Assembly (NCBI RefSeq): GCF_019049625.1
Contig: NZ_JAFMOY010000132.1
Location: forward strand, 310,001-374,000
Length of the DNA: 64,000 bases
From: Rahnella ecdela
GTDB taxonomy: Bacteria; Pseudomonadota; Gammaproteobacteria; Enterobacterales; Enterobacteriaceae
Direction: 5' to 3'
Part shown: positions 46,511 through 55,538 of the stretch, piece after piece
Layout of the letters: each line of letters begins with the position of its first letter
Numbering within the stretch: the first letter of the stretch is position 1
Program-made: the position numbers and the translations under genes
Notes under the pieces: generated by a model
Told to the model about the DNA's origin: nothing
What the model saw: the letters and a program-made list of their open reading frames with translations, nothing else
The model's database searches: none

Positions 46511-47080
46511 CTAAGGACGTGAAATAACGATGGCGTAACGGGCAGCCTGCGGGCCAGGTACGTGAAAAGAGGAAGTGCCGTGAAGATGAAAACGCAGGCA
46601 GTCGCCCGCCTCCAGACGGTAACACCGCCCATCAAGCGTGAATTCCAGCACGCCTTCCAGCATCCAGATGTGCTGCTCGAGGCCGTCCACCGGCGGGGAG
46701 TCATAGGAAATAGTCGCACCTGATTTCAGCACGCCGGAAATCAGTTCTGCGCGAAAACCCGGAGCAGGCGCGGAGACCGAACGACGCTCAAAACCGGTTT
46801 CGCGATCATGCCAGACCGGTTGCTGCGCGCTGCGGATAAGCTCCGGCGGGTTATCTTCCAGTGCCATCAGCAAACGTGAAGTGGTCAGGCCGTAGGCCGC
46901 GCTCAGTTTGCCGAGCAAAGAAGCGGTCGGGCTGGTTTCTGCCCGTTCTATCCGTGAAAGCGTGGCGCGGCTGATACCGGTGTGTTGCGCCAGTTGTTCA
47001 AGCGACCAGCCCTGCCCGATGCGTAATTCCGCCAGCCGCTCTGCCAGACGCAGATCGTGATTGTCCTGCCCTTCTTCCAT
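46511..47080 (-). CDS. XRE-cupin transcriptional regulator
   Basis: 189 residues. The N-terminal lambda-repressor-type helix-turn-helix reads WSLEQLAQHTGISRATLSRI. The C-terminal cupin domain reads LEQHIWMLEGVLEFTLDGRC, YRLEAGDCLRFHLHGTSSF. Such proteins sense small ligands and usually control neighbouring metabolism or transport genes, here the GNAT gene 24 bp downstream. Divergent from the MerR operon; about 180 bp of shared upstream DNA is AT-rich. Confidence 0.88.
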   Translation of the reverse strand: MEEGQDNHDLRLAERLAELRIGQGWSLEQLAQHTGISRATLSRIERAETSPTASLLGKLSAAYGLTTSRLLMALEDNPPELIRSAQQPVWHDRETGFERRSVSAPAPGFRAELISGVLKSGATISYDSPPVDGLEQHIWMLEGVLEFTLDGRCYRLEAGDCLRFHLHGTSSFHVPGPQAARYAIVISRP

Positions 47081-47260
47081 TTTTAATCCCAGCCGTGAAA
47101 TCTCAATATCGGGAAATTATCTCTTATTCGGGAATTGAGCAAGTTAAAATAATGTAATCAGTGAGTATTAGTTAAGTTGTACAAAAATAATAAAGTTGTA
47201 CAGCTTTGCAATCTGACGCTAGAGTTAACTTTAGTTAGCGGGAAAATTTTGGAAATCATT

Positions 47261-48112
47261 ATGTCTCTTTACAGCATCGGCGAAGTCGCCCGAATTTGTG
47301 GTATCAACCCGGTTACATTGCGTGCCTGGCAGCGCCGTTACGGCCTGCTGAAGCCTCAGCGAACCGAAGGCGGCCATCGTCTGTTTAATGATGATGACCT
47401 TGATACTATCCGCACGATTTTGGGCTGGATTAATCGCGGCATCCCGGTCGGTCAGGTGAAATCCCTGCTCGAAGGCAAAGTCGACGCGCTGCCGGGCGGC
47501 TGGTCGCAGTCCGAACATCGGTTACTGACCGCATTGCAGGAAGGCCGCAGCAATAAAGTCCGCCAGTTAATCATGGAACTGGGCCGCGAATATCCGGCGA
47601 CGTCATTTGTGAATAACGTGCTCAGACCGTTGCGCTCGCGCCTGAGTGCCGGGGATCCGCGCCTGCTGATGTTACGCAGCCAGCTCGACGGGCTGATCAT
47701 TGAGCACGCAGTGATGTGCATGGCCGCTGCCCGTAAACGTCCCGGCAATCCCGCGACGCTGGTCGGCTGGGGGCATCTGGACAGCACCGAACTGTGGCTT
47801 GAGGCCATTGTGCGCTGCGAGGAAGGGATGCAGGTCGAAATCATGCCCGTACAGCTCGATGACCCGCATCTGGAAAACCTCACCGGTTCGCAAATCCTGT
47901 TGTGGGCGGAGGGCAAGCTGACGCAAATTCAGCGCCAGCGCCTGCTGAACTGGGTTGAACAGGGACTGTCGATCCTTCTTCTGGGCAGCGCCGCTCTGCT
48001 GCTGGGCTCGCAAGACAGCGAAGACGAAAACGATAATGTCGAAAATCTTCACGGTGCAGGTGCGCCTCCTGTTCTGCAGATAGTGCCAGTGCGTAATGAA
48101 AGGAAAAAATAA
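47261..48112 (+). CDS. mlrA: MerR-family regulator, MlrA-like
   Basis: 283 residues from ATG 47261. The N-terminal MerR DNA-binding domain (LYSIGEVARICGINPVTLRAWQ...YGLLKPQRTEGGHRLFNDDD) is very close to E. coli MlrA. The C-terminal domain resembles the B12-binding fold but has no DxHxxG motif, as in MlrA, so cobalamin binding is unlikely. It is first in a nine-gene operon (TAATG overlap with the next gene), unlike E. coli mlrA, and so could be a LitR-type relative. In E. coli mlrA also lies near yehWXYZ. Confidence 0.72.
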   Translation: MSLYSIGEVARICGINPVTLRAWQRRYGLLKPQRTEGGHRLFNDDDLDTIRTILGWINRGIPVGQVKSLLEGKVDALPGGWSQSEHRLLTALQEGRSNKVRQLIMELGREYPATSFVNNVLRPLRSRLSAGDPRLLMLRSQLDGLIIEHAVMCMAAARKRPGNPATLVGWGHLDSTELWLEAIVRCEEGMQVEIMPVQLDDPHLENLTGSQILLWAEGKLTQIQRQRLLNWVEQGLSILLLGSAALLLGSQDSEDENDNVENLHGAGAPPVLQIVPVRNERKK

Positions 48113-48564
48113 TGATTAAACATTTTCCTGAACCCGCAATACCTGCTGATGTTCTGACCCGGCTTTGCGAATTTTACAGCCATCTTGATGTGAGCCAGCT
48201 GCCGCAGCTTTCACGGATTTACCATCCGCATGTGGTTTTTATCGATCCGGTTTCGCATTACGACGGCGTCGATGCGCTCGAACGCTATTTCGCGCAGTTG
48301 CTTAAAAAAGTGAATTATTGCCGCTTTGAAATTCAGCCTCCGCTGACCAATGGCAATCAGGCATCGCTGTTCTGGCAGATGGAGTTTTCGCATCCGGCGC
48401 TGAAAAAAGGTCAGGCCATGTTTCTCAATGGTGCCAGCCATCTGCGCCTGACGGACAACCGGATTGCCTATCAGCGGGATTATTACGATCTCGGTGCCAT
48501 GCTGTATGAGCATGTTCCGGTTCTCGGCGGCGCTGTCCGCGCGGTCAAAGCCAGGCTGAAATAA
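48112..48564 (+). CDS. SnoaL/NTF2-like protein
   Basis: 150 residues with an NTF2-like cone fold pattern: LCEFYSHLDVSQLPQLSRIY, VVFIDPVSHYDGVDALERYF, and YQRDYYDLGAMLYEHVPVLG. No signal peptide. Its start overlaps the regulator stop by one base and its stop overlaps the SDR start, so it is a coupled part of the operon. Commonly found in the same cluster as Cfa-like and FAD genes in other gammaproteobacteria (recalled from memory). Reaction unknown. Confidence 0.75.
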   Translation: MIKHFPEPAIPADVLTRLCEFYSHLDVSQLPQLSRIYHPHVVFIDPVSHYDGVDALERYFAQLLKKVNYCRFEIQPPLTNGNQASLFWQMEFSHPALKKGQAMFLNGASHLRLTDNRIAYQRDYYDLGAMLYEHVPVLGGAVRAVKARLK

Positions 48565-49280
48565 TGCGCCGCGTCCTGATCACCGGTGCCAGTTCGGGTA
48601 TCGGAAAACAGCTGGCACAGGACTATGCCGCAGAAGGCTGGGAAGTCATCGCCTGCGGGCGTGACGGTGAAAAACTCATTGCGGTCGCCGCCGCCAGTCC
48701 ACTGATTATCCCGCTACGTTTTGATATCACCGATTTATCAGAAACCCGCCAGGCTTTGCAGGACACGCAGGCTGATCTGGTGATCCTGTGCGCCGGAACC
48801 TGCGAATATCTGGATGACGGCGTGGTTGAGGCTGAAAAAGTCGCCCGCGTGATGAACACCAATTTCATCGGCCCGGTCAATTGTCTCGACGCCCTGTTAC
48901 CCCGTCTCGCCCCCGGCAGTCGCGTGGCGCTGGTCGGTTCCACTGCCTGGCTTTTACCTTTTTCACGCAGCGAAGCTTACGGCGCATCAAAAGCCGCACT
49001 GGCCTTTTTTGCGCGATCTCTGGCGGTGGATCTGGCCAAACGTCAGATCCACGTTTCCCTGATCCAGCCGGGATTTGTCGAAACGCCCCTGACGGCACGC
49101 AATGATTTTCCGATGCCGATGATGGTGACCGCGGAGCAGGCATCAAATCACATCCGTAAAAAACTGGCGCACGGAGCCAGCGAAATTGCCTTCCCTCCTC
49201 TTTTTGCCCGCTTGCTGAAAACCGCCGCATTGCTGCCGGTCGGTCTGCAAAAATGGTTATGCCGGAAAATGGTGAAATAA
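48564..49280 (+). CDS. Short-chain dehydrogenase/reductase
   Basis: 238 residues. The Rossmann motif TGASSGIG is at residues 7-14, the NAG-equivalent is CAGT, and the catalytic YxxxK is SEAYGASKAA. It ends with IQPGFVETPLT. The family is NAD(P)-dependent, but the coenzyme preference is not certain. It overlaps the SnoaL-like gene and is followed 1 bp later by the FAD oxidoreductase. Confidence 0.88.
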   Translation: MRRVLITGASSGIGKQLAQDYAAEGWEVIACGRDGEKLIAVAAASPLIIPLRFDITDLSETRQALQDTQADLVILCAGTCEYLDDGVVEAEKVARVMNTNFIGPVNCLDALLPRLAPGSRVALVGSTAWLLPFSRSEAYGASKAALAFFARSLAVDLAKRQIHVSLIQPGFVETPLTARNDFPMPMMVTAEQASNHIRKKLAHGASEIAFPPLFARLLKTAALLPVGLQKWLCRKMVK

Positions 49281-49281
49281 A

Positions 49282-50640
49282 ATGACGACTAAAGTGGCTA
49301 TCGTGGGCAGCGGAATTTCGGGGCTGAGCTGTGCCTGGTTACTGGCCAAGGAGCAGCCGGATTGCGAAATTACCGTCTTTGAGGCGTCTCCCACATTAGG
49401 CGGGCACACCGCCACGCAGGATGTGATTTCAGACGGTCAGGAATATGCCATTGATACCGGTTTTATTGTCTATAACTCGCGCACGTATCCGCATTTTATT
49501 GCTTTGCTCAAAGAGCTGGGCATTGAAGGCCAGCCGACTGAAATGAGTTTTTCTGTGCGTAATCCGCTCAGCAAACTCGAATACAACGGGCATTCTCTCA
49601 ACAGCCTGTTTGCACAGCGGCGCAACCTGTTCAGGCCGCAGTTCTGGCGGTTTATTTTCGAAATTTTGCGCTTTAATAAACTGTGTAAAGCACGCCTGCT
49701 CAATCCGCATAACGACGAAGACACGCTGGCTGATTTGCTCGATCAGAACGGATTTTCGCCGTTCTTCGCCCTGCATTATGTGCTGCCTATGGGCGCGGCG
49801 ATCTGGTCATCTTCTCTCGGCGATATGGCGAATTTTCCGCTGTCGATGTTTCTGCGTTTCTTCAACAATCACGGGCTGCTGGATGTCACGAACCGTCCCC
49901 GGTGGATGGTTGTACCGGGAGGTTCGCGCGAATATATCCGCCGGATGCAGGAGAAATTGCCCGTCAGCGTAAAACTGCTGACCAGCACGCCGGTCACTCA
50001 CGTTGTCCGCACGCCCTGCGGCGTGACGCTGCACTCTGAGCGCGGCGAAGAACAATTTGATCAGCTGGTTTTCGCCTGCCATTCCGACCAGGCCCTGAAT
50101 ATTCTCGGGCAGAGCGCCACGGAAGCAGAAAAAAACATTCTCGGTGCGCTGCCTTATCAGGCCAATGACGTCATTTTGCATACCGACACTCGCCTGTTAC
50201 CCCGCGAAAAACGCGCCTGGGCGAGCTGGAATTATCAGTTGCCTAATTCGCTGCATCCGTCGGAGCGCGGTGATTTTCGCGACAGCAATCCGGCGCACAG
50301 CCGCCGTGCCAGCGTGACCTATAACATGAATATTTTGCAGGGACTGAATACGCCGCAAACCTTTTGTGTTTCCCTTAATCCGCTGACGCCCATTGATGAG
50401 AGCAAAGTATTGTTCCGCGCCACTTATATGCATCCGGTTCTGAATCTGGTCAGCCATCACGCACAGCAGGAGCGTTACCGGATCAACGGCTTCCACAACA
50501 CCTGGTATTGCGGCGCGTACTGGTACAACGGTTTTCATGAAGATGGCGTCAACAGCGCGCGCGACGTGGCGGAACAGCTGAGTTTGCGGTTATTCAGCGT
50601 GCAGGCCGAACGCAGTCAGGAAAAACGGGAGGCGTCATGA
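49282..50640 (+). CDS. FAD/NAD(P)-binding amine-oxidase-like protein
   Basis: 452 residues. The FAD Rossmann motif is VAIVGSGISGLSCAWLLAKE, followed by the GG doublet SPTLGGHT. The family signature ATQDVISDGQEYAIDTGFIV and the later WMVVPGGSREYIRRM and NAYWYNGFHEDG-like GAYWYNGFHEDGVNSA match the conserved partner of DUF1365 and Cfa-like genes. It is probably a membrane-lipid desaturase or oxidase acting with them (inference). Confidence 0.85.
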   Translation: MTTKVAIVGSGISGLSCAWLLAKEQPDCEITVFEASPTLGGHTATQDVISDGQEYAIDTGFIVYNSRTYPHFIALLKELGIEGQPTEMSFSVRNPLSKLEYNGHSLNSLFAQRRNLFRPQFWRFIFEILRFNKLCKARLLNPHNDEDTLADLLDQNGFSPFFALHYVLPMGAAIWSSSLGDMANFPLSMFLRFFNNHGLLDVTNRPRWMVVPGGSREYIRRMQEKLPVSVKLLTSTPVTHVVRTPCGVTLHSERGEEQFDQLVFACHSDQALNILGQSATEAEKNILGALPYQANDVILHTDTRLLPREKRAWASWNYQLPNSLHPSERGDFRDSNPAHSRRASVTYNMNILQGLNTPQTFCVSLNPLTPIDESKVLFRATYMHPVLNLVSHHAQQERYRINGFHNTWYCGAYWYNGFHEDGVNSARDVAEQLSLRLFSVQAERSQEKREAS

Positions 50641-51353
50641 ACAGCCAGCTGTATGTTGGCACCGTGCGCCATCGCCGGTTTACGCCGGTTGAGCACCGTT
50701 TTGACTACGACATTTTCATGCCGCTGATTGATCTTGATGAGCTGGATGCGCTGCCCGCTCTGGGGATCCGGCTGGAAAAGTTTTCTCATGCCAGTTTTCG
50801 CCGCAAAGATTATCTCGGCGGCGGCGATATCAAAACCAAGGCGCAGGCGAGAATTGCCGAGCTGACCGGCGAACGCCCCGAAGGGCGCGTGATGCTGTTA
50901 TGTCAGCTGTGTTATTTCGGCTGTTATTTCAATCCGGTCAACTTCTACTACCTTTATGATCAGAGTGGAATTTTGCGCTGGATGCTGGCCGAGGTGCGTA
51001 ATACGCCCTGGAATGAACGCCACACCTATGCGGTGCTCCCTGACGGCTCGCAGCCGGTGCCGAAAGCCTTTCATGTGTCGCCCTTCAATCCGATGGACAT
51101 GGTCTATCACTGGCGTCTGACACCCCCGGGAAAACAGTTACACATCACTATCGAAAATCACCGCAAAGAACGGGAATTCGATGCTGCCCTTTCTCTGACC
51201 GCCCGCCCGCTGACCCGCGAGGCGCTGCGTCAGCAATTGTGGCGGCTGCCCCTGATGACCGCAAAAACTGCACTGACCATATACTGGCAGGCACTGAAAC
51301 TGTGGCTGAAACGGGCACCCATTTATTCTCATCCTCCCGTTGATAAGGACTGA
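50637..51353 (+). CDS. DUF1365 protein
   Basis: 238 residues: LYVGTVRHRRFTPVEHRFDY at the N-terminus, CQLCYFGCYFNPVNFYYLYD, VRNTPWNERHTYAV and KAFHVSPFNPMDMVYHWRLT. All are hallmarks of DUF1365, which is almost always next to the FAD protein and Cfa-like genes. The ATGA start overlaps the FAD gene stop. Function unknown; a membrane-lipid role is inferred from context. Confidence 0.88.
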   Translation: MNSQLYVGTVRHRRFTPVEHRFDYDIFMPLIDLDELDALPALGIRLEKFSHASFRRKDYLGGGDIKTKAQARIAELTGERPEGRVMLLCQLCYFGCYFNPVNFYYLYDQSGILRWMLAEVRNTPWNERHTYAVLPDGSQPVPKAFHVSPFNPMDMVYHWRLTPPGKQLHITIENHRKEREFDAALSLTARPLTREALRQQLWRLPLMTAKTALTIYWQALKLWLKRAPIYSHPPVDKD

Positions 51354-51355
51354 CC

Positions 51356-52588
51356 ATGAGCCAACCTGAAGTGCAGCTCGCCCGTGAAGGGGCGAACAAC
51401 AGGCGCAGCAAGGCCGCACGCGCAGTGATCCTGAGCGTGCTCAGGCAGCTCAAAGGGGCCGGTCTGACCCTGCGGGAGCCGGGCGAAGACGCTATTTTTT
51501 TTGGTGATCACACCGCGCCTTTGCAGGGTGAAATCGAAGTTCATCGTCTGCGCGCTTACCGCCGGGTTTTACTGGGCGGCAGCATTGCGGCGGGGGAAAG
51601 TTTTATTGACGGCGACTGGACCACGCCGAACCTGACGACGGTGTTACAACTGCTGGCGGAAAACCTGAAACTGGTGGATAAACTCGAAGCGCGCCTGAGC
51701 TGGCTCAGCACGCCCGCCAATAATCTGATCCACTTTTTCCGCCGCAACAACCCTTCTCAGGCGCGTAAAAACATCTCCGCCCATTACGATCTGGGCAACG
51801 ATTTTTATCAGGGTTTTCTCGATGAGAAAATGCTCTATTCCTCCGCCTGGTATCAGGAACCACAAATGACGCTGGAACAGGCGCAGGAAGCCAAAATGCG
51901 CCGTCTGTGCGAACAGCTGCAACTGCATGCGGGCGATCATCTGCTGGAAATCGGTACCGGCTGGGGCGCAATGGCGGAATTTGCCGCGCGCGAATACGGC
52001 TGTCAGGTGACGACCACCACTATTTCCCGCGAGCAATACCGTTTCGCCTGCGAGCGGATTGAAAAAGCCGGGCTGAGTGACCGCGTGACGGTCCTGTGCG
52101 AGGACTACCGCTCGCTGCGCGGTCAGTTCGACAAACTGGTGTCGATTGAGATGATCGAAGCGGTCGGAAAGCGCTATCTCCCGACCTTTTTCAAACGCTG
52201 TAACGCACTGCTCAAACCGCAGGGACGGATGGCAATTCAGGCGATCACCATTGCCGACCAGCGTTACGCGTCTTACAGCCGCAAAGTCGATTTCATTCAG
52301 CGTTACGTGTTTCCCGGCGGTTTTCTGCCCTCCATTACCGCCATGAATGACACCATGACGCGCTGTACCAGCCTGGTGGTTCGCGATTTGTTTGATATCG
52401 GATCCGATTACGCCCGCACCCTGCATGAATGGCGCGAGCGCGTGCAGCGTTACTGGAATGCGCAAACCGGCGATGGGCAGGACGAACATTTTCGCCGCCT
52501 GTGGCTGTTTTATCTGTGCTATTGCGAGGCCGGATTCCGCGCCCGTACCATCAGCACCGTGCAGCTGACCGCCGAGCGACGCGGATGA
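51356..52588 (+). CDS. Cfa-like S-adenosylmethionine fatty-acid methyltransferase
   Basis: 410 residues. An N-terminal helical lipid-binding part is followed by the CMAS domain: KNISAHYDLGNDFYQGFLDE, SAM motif LLEIGTGWGAMAEFAARE, SIEMIEAVGKRYLPTFFKRC, and YCEAGFRARTISTVQL near the C-terminus with the family cysteine. It would methylate unsaturated acyl chains in the inner leaflet. Whether it makes cyclopropane or a methyl/furan-type product cannot be read from sequence. Confidence 0.88.
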   Translation: MSQPEVQLAREGANNRRSKAARAVILSVLRQLKGAGLTLREPGEDAIFFGDHTAPLQGEIEVHRLRAYRRVLLGGSIAAGESFIDGDWTTPNLTTVLQLLAENLKLVDKLEARLSWLSTPANNLIHFFRRNNPSQARKNISAHYDLGNDFYQGFLDEKMLYSSAWYQEPQMTLEQAQEAKMRRLCEQLQLHAGDHLLEIGTGWGAMAEFAAREYGCQVTTTTISREQYRFACERIEKAGLSDRVTVLCEDYRSLRGQFDKLVSIEMIEAVGKRYLPTFFKRCNALLKPQGRMAIQAITIADQRYASYSRKVDFIQRYVFPGGFLPSITAMNDTMTRCTSLVVRDLFDIGSDYARTLHEWRERVQRYWNAQTGDGQDEHFRRLWLFYLCYCEAGFRARTISTVQLTAERRG

Positions 52589-53085
52589 ATTCCCTGCGCT
52601 TCTGGCTGCTGGCAGCAGGCTTTGACGTCTGGTGGACGCTGGCAGTCTGGGGGCGCGATCGTTTTATTCTTTTTCTGCTGATCAGCAGTTTTCTGATGCT
52701 GGCATTCACCCCGTCACGCCGTCGCTTGTGGGTCGCAGTAACCTGTACGCTGGGCATCATGATGGATTCGTTGTGGTGTATTTTGGGCCTGTTTGAATTT
52801 ACGGATTCCGCCGCCGTGCCGCCGTGGATGATGGCGCTGTGGCTGGGTTTCAGTGCCTGGTGGCTGTGGCTGCTGGGAGTTTTACGGCTCAGGGTGTACT
52901 GGCTGATACCGCTCGGCGCCGTCAGTGGTCCGTTTGCCTATTTTATCGGTATGCACCTTGGCGCGATGCAACTTCAGGCCACCCCGTGGCATGTCTGGCC
53001 GTTGCTGGCCGCAGGCTGGGCGTTGTTTTTACCGCTGATAAGCCTGCCGGTTCTGCTCAGTCAAAATCCTCTGCGGAGAAGCTGA
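52585..53085 (+). CDS. DUF2878 inner-membrane protein
   Basis: 166 residues with about five membrane helices: RFWLLAAGFDVWWTLAVWGR, LGIMMDSLWCILGLFEF, and a Trp-rich segment WLGFSAWWLWLLGVLRLRV. The length and Trp content fit DUF2878. ATGA overlap with the Cfa-like gene and one-base overlap with the next gene. It may anchor or help the lipid-modifying enzymes (inference). Confidence 0.78.
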   Translation: MNSLRFWLLAAGFDVWWTLAVWGRDRFILFLLISSFLMLAFTPSRRRLWVAVTCTLGIMMDSLWCILGLFEFTDSAAVPPWMMALWLGFSAWWLWLLGVLRLRVYWLIPLGAVSGPFAYFIGMHLGAMQLQATPWHVWPLLAAGWALFLPLISLPVLLSQNPLRRS

Positions 53086-53612
53086 TGAAATCACTCTTAA
53101 CCGCCGCACTGATGCTGATATTTTCCTCTCCGCTATTCGCTGCTGTGCCCTGGGAACAGTGGAAACCCGTCGGACACGCCACGCTCAGCTGGGGGCCGTT
53201 CGAGGTTTACAACTCGCAGTTGCTGACGCCTGACGGCAAATATCAGCCCCAAAAATGGCCGCTGGCTTTAGACATTGATTACCTGCGCAGTATTGACCGC
53301 GGGGAACTGACCAAAGCGACCGAAGAACAGTGGCAGGCGCTCGGACTGCTGGCCGAGGCGCAGAAAAATGGCTGGCTGGAAGCCGTGGAAGACACCTGGC
53401 CGGACGTCAGTAATGGCAGTGAAATCATTTTTGTCGCCACGGAAAACGGCGGACAATTCTACAGCCGTGCGGCCAACAGCGTGATGATAAACCCGGCCGG
53501 AAAAGCGTTTACTCCGGCTTTCCGTGACGCCTTTCTGGCCATCTGGCTCTCTCCTGAAACGCAATATCCGGATTTACGCAGCAAACTGACCGGTGCCACC
53601 GCATCGGATTAA
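53085..53612 (+). CDS. Chalcone-isomerase-like exported protein
   Basis: 175 residues. Signal peptide MKSLLTAALMLIFSSPLFA. The mature domain resembles the bacterial chalcone-isomerase-like fold: WKPVGHATLSWGPFEVYNSQ, ALDIDYLRSIDRGELTKATE, AFRDAFLAIWLSPETQYPDL. It would be periplasmic; these proteins bind fatty acids rather than flavonoids in most cases. The TGATG overlap links it with DUF2878. Confidence 0.8.
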   Translation: MKSLLTAALMLIFSSPLFAAVPWEQWKPVGHATLSWGPFEVYNSQLLTPDGKYQPQKWPLALDIDYLRSIDRGELTKATEEQWQALGLLAEAQKNGWLEAVEDTWPDVSNGSEIIFVATENGGQFYSRAANSVMINPAGKAFTPAFRDAFLAIWLSPETQYPDLRSKLTGATASD

Positions 53613-53634
53613 TATCCCTCTGACCGGAGGCTTT

Positions 53635-54171
53635 ATGACTGTTTTTCGCAAAGTTTTTTTCGCGTTAATGCTGGGCTGCATCCTGATTCTGTCCGGTTGT
53701 AAAGCCAACATTGAGGATTATGCTCAGGCCCAACCCAAACTGGATATTTTCACCTGGTTCGCCGGTGAAAGCCGGGCGTACGGCATGGTGCAGGATCACA
53801 GCAATAAACAAACGCGACGTTTTACCGCGAAAATTCGTGGCGATGTGGTGGCCGGTACGCTGACGTTGCATGAAGATTTTGTGTATGACGACGGCGAGAA
53901 ACAAACCCGCGTCTGGCACATCCGCAAACTCGCCGACGGCGGGTATAGCGGCACAGCAGGCGACATTATCGGCACCGCCACCGGACAATCCGCCGGTAAC
54001 GCGTTTAACTGGAAATACGTGATGGACGTGAAATCAGGCGGCAGCACCTACCGCCTGACCTTCGATGACTGGATTTATCAGCAGGACGAACAGCACCTGT
54101 TCAACGTGACCTCCCTGAAAAAATTCGGCGTGGAAGTCGCACGGGTGTCGATTTTCTTTGAGAAGAAGTGA
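53635..54171 (+). CDS. DUF3833 lipoprotein
   Basis: 178 residues from ATG 53635 (GGAGG upstream). Lipobox LILSGC after the FRKVFFALMLGCILI signal helix. The mature domain (LDIFTWFAGESRAYGMVQDH, YDDGEKQTRVWHIRKL, YRLTFDDWIYQQDE, LKKFGVEVARVSIFFEKK) matches DUF3833. Periplasmic-side lipid-anchored protein and the last gene of the MerR-led operon. Function unknown. Confidence 0.83.
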   Translation: MTVFRKVFFALMLGCILILSGCKANIEDYAQAQPKLDIFTWFAGESRAYGMVQDHSNKQTRRFTAKIRGDVVAGTLTLHEDFVYDDGEKQTRVWHIRKLADGGYSGTAGDIIGTATGQSAGNAFNWKYVMDVKSGGSTYRLTFDDWIYQQDEQHLFNVTSLKKFGVEVARVSIFFEKK

Positions 54172-54356
54172 TCCCAGCGGAATGAATCTGTTGAGAGGTT
54201 ATATGCACCGTTTGAATGAAACAGAGGGTGTATAAATACTCAGCAGTCCTTTCCCACATCCCAAATATGTTCCTATTCAGCATGATTTTTATAGCTTCTA
54301 ATAATTGATGAACGAAGCATCAGGTACACGACGCGGAGTATGAGTCATTCCACACT

Positions 54357-54764
54357 CTAATTATGGCTTCTTGAGGTTAAAATTTTTCTGACTATCTGGG
54401 TACTGCCGCCCCCAATGCCGCCTAAAACAGCCCCCGTCAGGATACCTTCAAACACCATAACAAAATCATTCGGGGTAATCCCGGAAAGCAGATAAGTGAA
54501 TAAAACGCCTATTGCCACGGATAAGGACGCGTGAAAAATTGATTTCTCTTGTATCAGATACCCCATAAGACATCCACACCAAAACATTATAGAATAGGCT
54601 ATAAGATTTGAAAAATTCACTAGCCAAACACTGTGGTATGAGTTTTTAAACACATACCACATTATAATTTTAAACATATTCCTGGTGAATGCGCACATAT
54701 TCACACAAATAACATATGAAAGAACCAATCCTATCTTAGGTGGTAATTCTGAAATTTTTTTCAT
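54357..54764 (-). CDS. Unrecognised membrane protein near the Rhs locus
   Basis: 135 residues from ATG 54764 (GGAGGG upstream). About four hydrophobic segments, with a Gly-rich end (ILTGAVLGGIGGGSTQIVRK). Base composition is clearly AT-rich compared with the operon to the left, as in the rest of the Rhs cassette. Family not recognised. It could be an orphan immunity protein, but position is the only argument. Confidence 0.6.
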   Translation of the reverse strand: MKKISELPPKIGLVLSYVICVNMCAFTRNMFKIIMWYVFKNSYHSVWLVNFSNLIAYSIMFWCGCLMGYLIQEKSIFHASLSVAIGVLFTYLLSGITPNDFVMVFEGILTGAVLGGIGGGSTQIVRKILTSRSHN

Positions 54765-54898
54765 CCTCCCTCCAGTTAAATTCAGGGCATAGTCGTTCAT
54801 ACACTATTTAAATCACGCATGCCATCCATTTTCACTTTTTCCTTGCTTAATTCATAACTCACATAATAATTAACATTATATATTAAGAGTGATTATAG

Positions 54899-55372
54899 TT
54901 ACTTTAGCGCAAAATCCACTCTCATTGAGCTTTCGGTTTTATTTACAGGGACTATCTTTCCGCCGGTATCAACGGCATATTGAAATAGCCTCAAGCCCTT
55001 ACCATTCTTTTCATCTTTAAATGTCACATCCTCAGCCAACGTATATTTTTCATATACAGAGATGTATGTTATGTTGACAACTCGTCCATTGACCTCCTTG
55101 CTAAACAACACCTTCGAACTCTTATACTTTCCTAACTGATTAAATTTTTCCGCCATGAATTTAACAAATCCGTCTTTTGATACTACTTCTTTAAAAGACA
55201 CAGACGCTTGCTTGTATATTAATTCATATTCCCCTGTGTTATATTCACCCTGAAGATTCATCATTTTACTTTCAACTTCAATCAGCTTTTCGAATTTTTT
55301 ATCACACCCTGCAACAGTTAACGCAAATCCAAGAACAACAATAAATAAACAATATACTTAAAGTTTTTTCAT
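54899..55372 (-). pseudogene. Lipoprotein gene with in-frame stop at codon 5
   Basis: From ATG 55372 the frame reads M-K-K-L-stop, then continues uninterrupted as a lipoprotein: a hydrophobic segment and lipobox (VVLGFALTVAGCDKKFEKLI), then a roughly 140-residue domain (SVSFKEVVSKDGFVKFMAEK, VNITYISVYEKYTLAEDVTF). The stop is TAA at 55358-55360. Without the signal start, the remaining open frame begins at ATG 55264 and would be cytoplasmic. Domain not recognised. A single base change or sequencing error explains it. Confidence 0.65.
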
Positions 55373-55538
55373 TTCGGCTCTAATCACCATAAAATAATTT
55401 AATTGTAAACGCAGTCATCTCATTCCTGAGGAAGGAATCCATTAATCACTGCGCTATTACAAACCAAATCTTTTAAAATTTAATTTCATCATAAAAAAAT
55501 AATGAAGCCATACTAGATAGCAGTAAAAAATCGATTAA

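Noticed and set aside
47261-48112. Cobalamin-dependent photoreceptor (LitR/CarH type)
   Set aside because: The DxHxxG motif needed for B12 ligation is absent from the C-terminal domain.
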